In this document: piece by piece, positions 1-6,252 of the stretch
Position numbering within the stretch: position 1 is the stretch's first letter
Layout of the letters: each line of letters opens with the position of its first letter
Source: Bryobacterales bacterium
GTDB taxonomy: Bacteria > Acidobacteriota > Terriglobia > Bryobacterales > Bryobacteraceae
Length of the DNA stretch: 7,547 bases
Direction: 5' to 3'
NCBI GenBank assembly: GCA_003517725.1
Contig: DOZZ01000166.1
Coordinates: 17,520 to 25,066, forward strand
Position numbers and translations under genes: made by a program
Notes under the pieces: generated by a model
The model's input: the letters and a program-made list of their open reading frames with translations, nothing else
What the model was told of the DNA's origin: nothing
Database searches by the model: none

Positions 1-78
1 ACTCAGCAGCCTGTCGGCGTCGTTGTGGCATCTTCATTTTCGACTCACACTGATACTGCACTGCAACGGGAAGACACG

Positions 79-732
79 ATGCTCTTTCGCGATCGGGCCG
101 AAGCCGGCCAGAGGCTGGCTAGGGAGCTCACGGCCTATGCCGGCCGCGGCGATGTCTTAGTTCTGGCCCTGCCGCGCGGCGGCGTGCCCGTGGCTTTCGA
201 AGTCGCGCGAAGCTTGCGCGCCCCCCTCGACCTCTTCCTGGTTCGCAAGCTCGGCGTGCCCGGCAATGAGGAACTCGCCATGGGCGCCATCGCCAGCGGC
301 AACACGCAAATTCTGAACCGCGACGTCATCGACGACCTGCGGATTCCGGAACGCGCCATCCAGGAGGCCGCCGCCCGGGAACGCGGCGAGTTGGCGCGCC
401 GCGAGCGCCTCTACCGCGGTGACCGCCCCGCGCCCGAAGTCCGCGGCAAGACGGTCATCCTCGTCGATGACGGGCTGGCCACCGGCTCCACCATGTACGC
501 CGCCGTCACCGCGTTGCGCCAGCAGCAGCCCGCGCGCATCGTCGTGGCCGTGCCCGCCGCCGCCCCCGCCACCTGCGATTTGTTTCGCGGCGTGGTGGAC
601 GAAATTGTGTGCGCCGTTACTCCCGAACCGTTCTATTCCGTCGGCGCCTCGTACCACGACTTCTCGCAGACCACCGATGCGGAAGTGCGTGACTTGCTCC
701 AAAGGAGTTCTCAAAGCCACGCTCCGCGCTAA
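79..732 (+). CDS. Phosphoribosyltransferase family protein (COG1926 type)
   Basis: A cytosolic type I phosphoribosyltransferase-fold protein of 217 residues. The PRPP-binding loop is visible as [13 protein letters not shown] at residues 126-138, with the two acidic residues and the TGST turn typical of the family. The N-terminal part carries [13 protein letters not shown] (31-43) and [17 protein letters not shown] (56-72), which mark the COG1926 group rather than a specific purine or pyrimidine salvage enzyme. The substrate of this group is not established, so no base is assigned. A GTG at 25 would give 18 extra residues. I prefer ATG 79 because GGGAAG at 68-73 lies five bases upstream and the family normally begins close to FRDR..AG..LA. 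It is the only + strand gene and converges with the next gene, with one base between the stop codons. The family assignment is firm; the biological role is not. Confidence 0.93.
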   Translation: MLFRDRAEAGQRLARELTAYAGRGDVLVLALPRGGVPVAFEVARSLRAPLDLFLVRKLGVPGNEELAMGAIASGNTQILNRDVIDDLRIPERAIQEAAARERGELARRERLYRGDRPAPEVRGKTVILVDDGLATGSTMYAAVTALRQQQPARIVVAVPAAAPATCDLFRGVVDEIVCAVTPEPFYSVGASYHDFSQTTDAEVRDLLQRSSQSHAPR

Positions 733-733
733 G

Positions 734-1531
734 TCACTTCGACGCGAGCGACGGCAGAATTTCCCGCATCGGCCGGTAATCGCGGTACGTCTCATCGTCC
801 GCGCTCGAACGATCCCGCCACAGCACCGAAGCGTTCACCTGCACGGCGAAGTGCCGCGGCAGCCACAGCGATCCCGCCACCGGCGCCTGCTCCAGAACGA
901 AACGCGTGCCCGGCCCCACTTGCGCAATAAAGCCGCCGAACGAAACCGGCTTCACCACCTGCGCATCCACCTTCGCCCACTGGTAAGTCTGCTTGTCCAC
1001 CCACAGTTTGCCGCGCATCCCGGTCAGCACTCTCGTATCCCGAGTCCTGGGCCTGTAATTCGGCTTGGGCTCCGCAATTAAGAGCCACGCCGGACGCCCA
1101 TTCACGTTTTCCTCGCCCGCCAGTTTGAAGTTGAACGCCGTCGCCATCTCGCGCATCATGGCGTGGTCCTGTTGCCGGTCGCGCTGATACTTCGACACGC
1201 GCTTGGCGCGTTCCGACGGCGATTCGTGCCGCCGCTTCTGAATCTCCTGTTTCAACTTCTGCTCTTCGGCAGCCTGCTGTGACGCGGGCAGCGGCTTGTC
1301 ATTCACGGCGATCAGCTTGTTGTACTCCGAACCTTCGATCATGTAGACCTGACTGGTCTTGATGGTCCTGGCGCCGCCGCGCTTGGACGTCACGTCGCGC
1401 TCCACATACCCGTAGTTCGGAGCCTGTTTCCAGTTCCCTTCGTTCGCGGCCACCGACCGCCGCACAATCTCCCCCACATCAATCGCCAGCGCCGGAATCG
1501 TTAGCATTAAGGACCACAACAGTGCGCGCAT
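734..1531 (-). CDS. Secreted protein of unknown function, LolA/RseB-fold-like
   Basis: A 265-residue exported protein. An N-terminal signal peptide is visible: MRALLWSLMLTIPALA, with likely cleavage after ALA at residue 16 and no lipobox cysteine. The middle (about 85-125) is strongly charged, rich in Lys/Arg/Glu/Gln, and looks helical or coiled. The C-terminal half has the alternating pattern of an outer-membrane-lipoprotein-sorting-like beta sheet: GMRGKLWVDKQTYQWAKVD at 171-189, followed by FVLEQ..VAGSLWLPRHFAVQV at about 211-232. Similar proteins are common as hypotheticals in Acidobacteriota; the LolA-like fold is an inference from the pattern. A GTG at 1534 directly precedes the ATG at 1531; the ATG is preferred, and the Shine-Dalgarno signal is weak either way. 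It follows the HELVE gene by 17 bases and may be its last operon partner. It ends one base from the convergent phosphoribosyltransferase gene. The function is unknown. Confidence 0.85.
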   Translation of the reverse strand: MRALLWSLMLTIPALAIDVGEIVRRSVAANEGNWKQAPNYGYVERDVTSKRGGARTIKTSQVYMIEGSEYNKLIAVNDKPLPASQQAAEEQKLKQEIQKRRHESPSERAKRVSKYQRDRQQDHAMMREMATAFNFKLAGEENVNGRPAWLLIAEPKPNYRPRTRDTRVLTGMRGKLWVDKQTYQWAKVDAQVVKPVSFGGFIAQVGPGTRFVLEQAPVAGSLWLPRHFAVQVNASVLWRDRSSADDETYRDYRPMREILPSLASK

Positions 1532-1548
1532 CACTGCTCACATCGTAA

Positions 1549-1938
1549 TCACTTCTTAATTCCCAACGCATCCACGTACTGGTCGTATTCGAACCAATCC
1601 ACGCCCAGCTCGGCCGCCAGTAGTCGCTCTAAATTGGTGGCGAAGAAGTGTTCCCGCCGGTACGGCGAATGCGGATGGTCGCCCGGCTCGCCCTTCACCA
1701 GCTGCTTCTCGCGCGACTCCTCAAAGCCGATGTCAAACTCCGTGATGGCTTCTTCGGCAATCCCGCGCTGCCGTGTCAGCACCATTTCCACCAGCTCATG
1801 CACCGCCACCAGCACTTCATAGCGCCAGTCCTTCATCTCCGACACGCGCACCTGGTCCACGCCGTTGTCTTCCCAGTAATCGCCCACCGTCGGGTAGCGC
1901 TGCCGATGATGCGGAATCGTCTCAATATAGATCTTCAA
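1549..1938 (-). CDS. Conserved hypothetical protein with HELVE motif, TTG start
   Basis: A 129-residue soluble protein with no signal peptide or membrane helix. It belongs to a family I recognise only as conserved hypothetical. The beta-rich start MKIYIETIPHHRQRYPTVGD (1-20) is followed by DWRYEVLVAVHELVEMVL (37-54). H47, E48 and E51 sit on one predicted helix, and a second cluster PGDHPHSPYRREHFFA (85-100) supplies D87, H88, H90, E96 and H97. These could form a metal site of zincin-like type, but the canonical HExxH is absent (HELVE), so catalysis is not claimed. The start codon is TTG: an in-frame TGA lies six codons upstream with no ATG or GTG between, and GAGGGG at 1944-1949 stands five bases before the TTG. 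It follows the ATP-grasp gene by 59 bases. From memory, relatives of both occur in phage and metagenomic contigs; a database search would settle this. Confidence 0.85.
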   Translation of the reverse strand: MKIYIETIPHHRQRYPTVGDYWEDNGVDQVRVSEMKDWRYEVLVAVHELVEMVLTRQRGIAEEAITEFDIGFEESREKQLVKGEPGDHPHSPYRREHFFATNLERLLAAELGVDWFEYDQYVDALGIKK

Positions 1939-1943
1939 ACAAA

Positions 1944-1949
1944 CCCCTC
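1944..1949 (-). promoter_or_regulatory. Shine-Dalgarno that fixes a TTG start
   Basis: GAGGGG on the - strand, five bases before the TTG at 1938-1936. Because an in-frame stop lies upstream, this site decides the start of the HELVE-motif gene at a TTG codon. Confidence 0.7.
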
Positions 1950-1997
1950 GGCATCAACCCCAATCGTTGGCCGCCCACGCTTACGATAAAGCACGCC

Positions 1998-3295
1998 CTA
2001 GATATATCCCATGGCGCGCAGCGCCTCATACCGCCGTATCGGCGACGACGCAAAGTTCGTGCCGTCACCATCCGCGCGGTAATGCCGGTACGGAAACTTG
2101 ATCTGCGCCGCCTTCCGCATCACGTTCTCCCACGCGGTCGGAATGGTGTAGCCGTACCGTTCACGATCAGCACATAACCATCCGGGTCATACCCGGCAAT
2201 CAGAATATGGTCGCCGTCGCGGTAGGCATCCCACAGGAAGATGTCGGGCCACAGCTTCCTCGGGAACTGAATAGCCTTGCCCGGCGCCGCGTTCTCCTTG
2301 GTCGACATGGTCACGGTCGCGCCGAAGCCGCCCGAAAAATCCGGCTTGAAACTGCCGTCCAGCAGGTTCGCCAGCACTTCTCCCAGCCCGCGCCGCGAAA
2401 GATTGTAGAAGAGGTTAGGATGCGCGTTATAACCGAAGCGCTCGCACTTTTCGAAAAACCACACGCCGTCGCCCGCCGCGATAAAGTTGGCGTCGCCGAA
2501 CCCCGTGTACTTCATCTTGCGGTACGCCGGATACAGTTTTCCGACCGACTCCCGCACCGCGCGGCATTCCAGCGGAATCGTAAACACGAAGTCAAACGCG
2601 CACCCCACCAGTTCGCCCATGTCCAGCGCAAACCGCTTCTTGCTCTCGATTCCCATGAACGCGAAGACCGGCTCGCCCATGTCGAACCACACCTCCACGT
2701 TCGTCTCCACGCCTTCTTTCCGCTCCTGCAAGATGAAGCCGCGGCCCGATTCGATGGTGGCCAGATGCACCCTCAACTCTTCATTGGCATCCACGGCATC
2801 TTCCGATTCCGGCAGAAATGTTTCGAAGTTGGCGCCTTCATCCGGCTTATAGACATAGGCCGTGCCGCGCCGCTCCTCCAGAAAGTGGATCGCGTCGCAC
2901 GTCTTCGAGAACGCGAACGAAGGCGGCGCCTCCAGTCCGTAGGTCGCGGCGAAATCCAGGCACGCCTTGCGATCGTGCTCCATGGAGTTGGCATGTTCGC
3001 CGCCGCCCAGCACCTTGAAACTCTCGGCGCGCAGCGTCTCGTTCTCCTCGACGCTATGGTTGTGGTCCCAGATCCAATACCACTCGCGCATCTCGCCGCG
3101 GCGTTCCATCACGGTCCGTAGCGGCTCTTTTCTCACCAGCCCCGACCCCACGCGCTCGAACGCCTCGCGCCGCTTCGGCTCGGCCATATCCTCGGCCGAG
3201 GGATTGGTCGCGGCCATCACCTCGTGCCCTTCGTCCGTGAGCCGCACCGCGAAGCCCAGGCCCGAGTAATCCTTCGTGGCGAGTACAAACTTCAT
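1998..3295 (-). CDS. PurD-like ATP-grasp ligase, frameshifted near the C-terminus
   Basis: A cytosolic ATP-grasp protein resembling phosphoribosylamine-glycine ligase. The N-terminus MKFVLATKDYSGLGFAVRL (1-19) looks like the PurD N-terminal nucleotide-type fold. AYVYKPDEGANFETFLPE (146-163) looks like the ATP-grasp lysine region, and FILQERKEGVETNVEVWFD (187-205) matches the hinge and metal region. YTGFGDANFIAAG..VWFFEKCERFGYNAHP (263-293) is the terminal ATP-grasp motif, with CERFG where PurD has an N.RFG. It is unlikely to be the housekeeping purD: the motifs diverge and no purine genes are near, so the substrate is unknown. The original frame ends at a TGA at 2122-2120 after 391 residues. 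At about 2157 the sense continues in another frame as YGYTIPTAWENVMRKAAQIK and on to ...YEALRAMGYI, stopping at TAG 2000-1998. One missing base restores a 432-residue protein. AAGGG at 3305-3309 lies nine bases before the ATG. The gene follows the hydrolase by 33 bases. Confidence 0.85.
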
Positions 3296-3328
3296 CGCGC
3301 ATTACCCTTGCACGGTTTGTACCAGCCT

Positions 3329-5125
3329 TCAGCCGACCGTCAGATATGTGGTGTAGCGCTCATCTTGAATAGCCGTAAACGGACGCAACAGCAGTCGCCC
3401 CGCCTGCCAACCGCCCCGCGGCAGCGCCTCGGCCGCGAGCAACCGCTCGCGCGTCACCCGCGGGGCATCTTCGCCGAGGGCGAATAACACCAGCGGTCCT
3501 CGCAGCAACGCCACCGTATCGGGATGCCGCGTGTCGATCGCTTCCAGCCGCATCGGCATCGCCAGCGCCAGTTCGACCCGGTCGCCATCTAGCCAACGTC
3601 GTCGCAGAACCGCAAATCCACGTTCCACCCGCGCGGCCACTGGCTGCCCGTTCACCCGTATCGTGGCGTTCGGCGACCATCCGGGTACACGCAGCCGCAG
3701 CGCAAACTCCGACGGCCGCGACGCACGCACGCGCATCCAGATCGCGCCGTCATCAGGATAGTTCCCACTCTGCGTCAGCCGCAGCTGGGACCCATCACCG
3801 CTGGTCCACCTCAGCGTGGACGGCAGATACAGGTTGACGAAAACGCCGTGGCCATCGCGAAAGTAAGTCAGGATGCGATAGTCCGCCGCGACCTGCGGTA
3901 GCGTACCGGAACAGCACGGCCACGCATCCGGGAAGTAAGTCTTGCTGCCCGCGAAATTGTAATCTGAGTAATAGAAAGCCCGCCCGTCACCCTGCAGAGG
4001 CTTGGCGCCCAGCACCGTGTTATAGAGCACGCGTTCCATGCTGTCGCCATAGCGCCCGTCGCCCGTCACGCGCAGCAGGTAGCGCGTCAGCTTAAAGTGC
4101 GCATAACTGCCGCAAGGCGTTTCGAAGCCGCGGTGCGTTCCGGCCAGGCTGGCGTACAGAAAATCGCTGTCGGGCGCGCCAAAGCTTTCGTTCGGCCCCC
4201 ACCCGCCGGTGGCGAAACTCTGCGTGGCCGTGATCATGTCGAAAGCATTGGAAGCGGCCTGAAAATGCTTGCGGCTACCGGTTGCAAGATAAGCCTGCAT
4301 CGCCGAGCTCAGCGCATTGCAGAAACTATAGGCATGATGGTTTGCCAGGATGTTACGGCCTTCCGCCAGCGGATCGAAGTAAGTCTTGTCCAAGAGAAAT
4401 CGTCCCGCCATCTGACGGTATCGGTCGCCCGCCCCACGCTGTGCCGCCAGATACAAGTTCTCCCCCAGCGTATATGGCTCATCCCACGTGTAATCGTTGC
4501 CGGTATTCTCGCCCTTCGACGCCCGCCAGCGGCGCTGCGGCTCATCCCGGTCCAGCGCATGCGGCGGCAGGTGTGGCTCGGCCGCGTCGGTCGTCCGATC
4601 GAGCAGCGCATAAGCATTAGTCACGCCGGCAAACTGGTGGGCATCGATCAGCCCGATCACCATCTTGTCGTAGTTATAAGCAGGGAATCGAAAGTTAGTG
4701 TAAAAGCGGCCCGAGATAGCGGGCTCATACAGCCCCAACAGCCGGACCAAACGGGCCTTGGTGGCAGCATCCCGATTAACGGCATACCCGCGAGCCAGAG
4801 CCGAAAGCCACTGTCCAAAGCAATGCGCCGGAGCAAACCCATGCCCGCCGCTCTCGGTCTTATCCAAAGGCAGTTCGTCATACCACCCGCCCAGCTCCGG
4901 CCCCGGCGCGGGCAAACCAGCCCGCAACCGCCACGGCTTCAGCAAACCATCTTCATTCAACCCCATCAACACGGACTGCGTCTGCTCAAAACAACTCTGC
5001 GCGGGCCCGGGATCCAGGTCGACATCACCATAACCAAACTCCCGCAGCGGAGCCGCCGCCGGAAAAGATGGCGCCGCCAACGCGAAACCAGCAGATTGCA
5101 GAAACGACCGCCGCGTAGTCAGCAT
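3329..5125 (-). CDS. Tat-exported GH127/DUF1680 glycoside hydrolase (beta-L-arabinofuranosidase-like)
   Basis: A predicted exported glycoside hydrolase of 598 residues (numbering below includes the alternative GTG as residue 1). The N-terminus has a twin-arginine signal, TTRRSFLQSAGFALAA (4-19). Residues of about 30-410 form the (alpha/alpha)6-barrel type domain and about 430-599 the beta-sandwich end, the usual DUF1680 layout. In the GH127 enzyme HypBA1 a Glu acid/base, Glu and Cys zinc ligands and a Cys-Cys pair are known, the first Cys of the pair being the nucleophile. Their likely counterparts here are E314 (GPNESF), E336 and C339 (FETPCGS), and C405-C406 (WPCCSGTLPQVAADY). The E-x-x-C spacing differs from the ExC of HypBA1. 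The likely role is release of L-arabinofuranose or a related sugar from plant polymers in the periplasm, but DUF1680 specificities vary. ATG 5125 is chosen over GTG 5128 because GGAGG (5130-5134) would sit only one base from the GTG. Confidence 0.92.
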   Translation of the reverse strand: MLTTRRSFLQSAGFALAAPSFPAAAPLREFGYGDVDLDPGPAQSCFEQTQSVLMGLNEDGLLKPWRLRAGLPAPGPELGGWYDELPLDKTESGGHGFAPAHCFGQWLSALARGYAVNRDAATKARLVRLLGLYEPAISGRFYTNFRFPAYNYDKMVIGLIDAHQFAGVTNAYALLDRTTDAAEPHLPPHALDRDEPQRRWRASKGENTGNDYTWDEPYTLGENLYLAAQRGAGDRYRQMAGRFLLDKTYFDPLAEGRNILANHHAYSFCNALSSAMQAYLATGSRKHFQAASNAFDMITATQSFATGGWGPNESFGAPDSDFLYASLAGTHRGFETPCGSYAHFKLTRYLLRVTGDGRYGDSMERVLYNTVLGAKPLQGDGRAFYYSDYNFAGSKTYFPDAWPCCSGTLPQVAADYRILTYFRDGHGVFVNLYLPSTLRWTSGDGSQLRLTQSGNYPDDGAIWMRVRASRPSEFALRLRVPGWSPNATIRVNGQPVAARVERGFAVLRRRWLDGDRVELALAMPMRLEAIDTRHPDTVALLRGPLVLFALGEDAPRVTRERLLAAEALPRGGWQAGRLLLRPFTAIQDERYTTYLTVG

Positions 5126-5129
5126 CACG

Positions 5130-5134
5130 CCTCC
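5130..5134 (-). promoter_or_regulatory. Shine-Dalgarno of the GH127-like gene
   Basis: GGAGG on the - strand, four bases before ATG 5125 and one base before the alternative GTG 5128. It favours the ATG. Confidence 0.6.
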
Positions 5135-5144
5135 ATTTTGCCTC

Positions 5145-5300
5145 GCGCCACGCCGGTTTCACTGTGGGGCACGTCTTCAGCGTGCGGAGGCTTTAGCCCG
5201 ACCATCCTCAGGACGCCCCAAACGGGACCGTCAGCGCCTTACAGTGCAGCGGGCTTAACGTTCCCGGAAGGCTAAACGCCTGCCCCACCCAGCGTGGCGC
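5145..5300. repeat. Large imperfect inverted-repeat element in the intergenic gap
   Basis: The 212-base gap between the GH127-like gene and the secreted-protein gene is built of nearly concentric inverted repeats. GCGCCACGC (5145-5153) pairs with GCGTGGCGC (5292-5300). GTGGGGCA (5164-5171) pairs with TGCCCCAC (5281-5288). TTTAGCC (5192-5198) pairs with GGCTAAA (5270-5276), and AGCCCG (5195-5200) with CGGGCT (5250-5255) as an alternative. The apex is a small hairpin with GACG-CCC (5212-5218) against GGG (5224-5226) and CGTC (5229-5232). No target-site duplication or ORF of its own is evident. The pattern suggests a REP- or MITE-like dispersed repeat, or a structured RNA. The arms are seen directly; the class is inferred. 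Confidence 0.6.
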
Positions 5301-5313
5301 TACAACCGCCACG
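5293..5313. other. Perfect 7-bp hairpin beside the inverted-repeat element
   Basis: CGTGGCG (5293-5299) and CGCCACG (5307-5313) flank a 7-base loop. The left half overlaps the right outer arm of the larger element, so the two structures are mutually exclusive. It lies 24 bases past the stop of the secreted-protein gene. No U-run follows on the - strand, so it is not a standard intrinsic terminator for that gene. On the + strand a T6 run (5323-5328) follows nine bases later. Confidence 0.45.
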
Positions 5314-5337
5314 TAGTTGCCGTTTTTTCACTCAATC

Positions 5338-6243
5338 CTACTGGGCGCTATGCAGGCCCACGACAATCATTTCATACGGCAGTTTACGCGTGGCGGATGC
5401 CCCGCCCGCCGCTTTGATAAACGCGGCGATAGCGTTCAGGTTGACCCGCGGAATGCCCAGCGCATCGAACTCCGAGCCGTCGCCGGCGCCCTGCGAGATC
5501 AATTTCCAGGGGCCGGTGCCCGGAACAAAGATCATGCGGATGTTACTGGCCAGCACGTTCTCATCGGCGCCCTGATTGTCCAGCACATCGGCCAGGACGG
5601 CCAGCCCGCCGTCGTCCAGCTTGACGGGGTCGGCCAGTAACTTCATGCGGAACACAGCGTAGTTATACGGGGCCTTCTTGACATCCATGGAAACTGCGGA
5701 ATCGGTGGCCTGCAGCGCGATCGACATAGCTTCGTAAGACCCGAAAGCGGTCTTGGCGTCGTGCGCCGGAAAGCCCTGCACAAAATCGAGCGAAAAAGTA
5801 ACGTCCTGACCGGCGTAGCGGGTGATCGGATGAATCTCGAAGGAGTGATCGGGATTGGTGTTGGCGGCCGGAGGCACATCGTCAAATTGGCGTTGCAGCG
5901 CGGCCGGGTGCTCAAACCAAAGCCGCCATGCGCCGGTGATAGGAAACGCCTGTCCATTGCCTTCGTGCGCGTGGATCAACTGCACGGCGGGCTGTTCCGG
6001 AGCGCCGGCGGCATTCATGAGCTCGGCCACCATCGGCAGGCCGATCTCATTGGGCGCGCGGCCGGCTACGTGCATGTCGCCGTCGGCAGCCGGCGCGTTG
6101 GGATGTTTATGTGCGTGATCGATGGTGAACGAAGCATCGATGGTGGCGCGGTCTTTGACTGAGTCGATCCAGGCGCGCTTCAGGACCACAGTTTCGGCGG
6201 GCAGCGCGCCTGCGCATAGAAGCATCAGAAATGTCGCTCGCAT
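5338..6243 (-). CDS. Secreted protein of unknown function (signal peptide, HPN..DGDMHVAGR and FEIHPIT motifs)
   Basis: A 301-residue exported protein. The signal peptide MRATFLMLLCAGALPA ends near residue 16 (LPA-ETVV). Notable segments of the mature part are IDHAHKHPNAPAADGDMHVAGR (41-62), GLPMVAELMNAAG (68-80), AWRLWFEHP (105-113) and NPDHSFEIHPITRY (130-143). The DGD.H followed later by a [W/F]EIHPIT segment recalls OB-fold-like beta proteins, but this is a weak inference and I assign no family or reaction. The histidines in the first block could bind metal. An in-frame ATG at 6294 would add 17 residues ahead of the signal peptide. ATG 6243 is preferred because GAGG at 6249-6252 stands five bases before it and the signal peptide then begins at residue 1. 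It lies seven bases after the membrane-protein gene, whose stop codon overlaps this ribosome binding site, so the two are probably translationally coupled. Confidence 0.85.
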   Translation of the reverse strand: MRATFLMLLCAGALPAETVVLKRAWIDSVKDRATIDASFTIDHAHKHPNAPAADGDMHVAGRAPNEIGLPMVAELMNAAGAPEQPAVQLIHAHEGNGQAFPITGAWRLWFEHPAALQRQFDDVPPAANTNPDHSFEIHPITRYAGQDVTFSLDFVQGFPAHDAKTAFGSYEAMSIALQATDSAVSMDVKKAPYNYAVFRMKLLADPVKLDDGGLAVLADVLDNQGADENVLASNIRMIFVPGTGPWKLISQGAGDGSEFDALGIPRVNLNAIAAFIKAAGGASATRKLPYEMIVVGLHSAQ

Positions 6244-6248
6244 GGTTA

Positions 6249-6252
6249 CCTC
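6249..6252 (-). promoter_or_regulatory. Shine-Dalgarno overlapping the upstream stop codon
   Basis: GAGG on the - strand, five bases before ATG 6243. Its GA is also the end of the TGA stop (6253-6251) of the membrane-protein gene. The arrangement fixes the start and suggests translational coupling. Confidence 0.7.

Noticed and set aside
1..78. A -10/-35 promoter for the phosphoribosyltransferase and an N-terminal extension from GTG 25
   Set aside because: TTGTGG and GATACT are too far apart (about 23 bases) to make a convincing promoter. The 18-residue extension has no family support, while ATG 79 has a ribosome binding site.
157..795. A 212-codon open frame on the - strand opposite the phosphoribosyltransferase
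   Set aside because: Gly-rich, low-complexity translation; the + strand carries the PRPP-binding motif.
1773..2177. A 134-codon open frame on the + strand covering the apparent gap between the ATP-grasp stop and the HELVE gene
   Set aside because: The gap is mostly explained by the frameshifted - strand tail of the ATP-grasp protein; the + strand translation is Pro/Arg/Ser-rich and has no pattern.
2207..3121. A 304-codon open frame on the + strand, antisense to the ATP-grasp gene
   Set aside because: Arg/His/Ala-rich with no recognisable motif; the - strand frame has clear ATP-grasp motifs.
4097..5275. A 392-codon open frame on the + strand, antisense to the GH127-like gene
   Set aside because: The composition is rich in Arg, Pro and Gln without domain pattern or signal, while the opposite strand carries clear GH127 motifs. 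It is a shadow of GC-rich coding DNA.
5293..5328. Hairpin plus T6 run as an intrinsic terminator
   Set aside because: The T-run is on the + strand, where no gene ends nearby, and it is separated from the stem by nine bases. On the - strand, which carries the genes, no U-run follows the stem.
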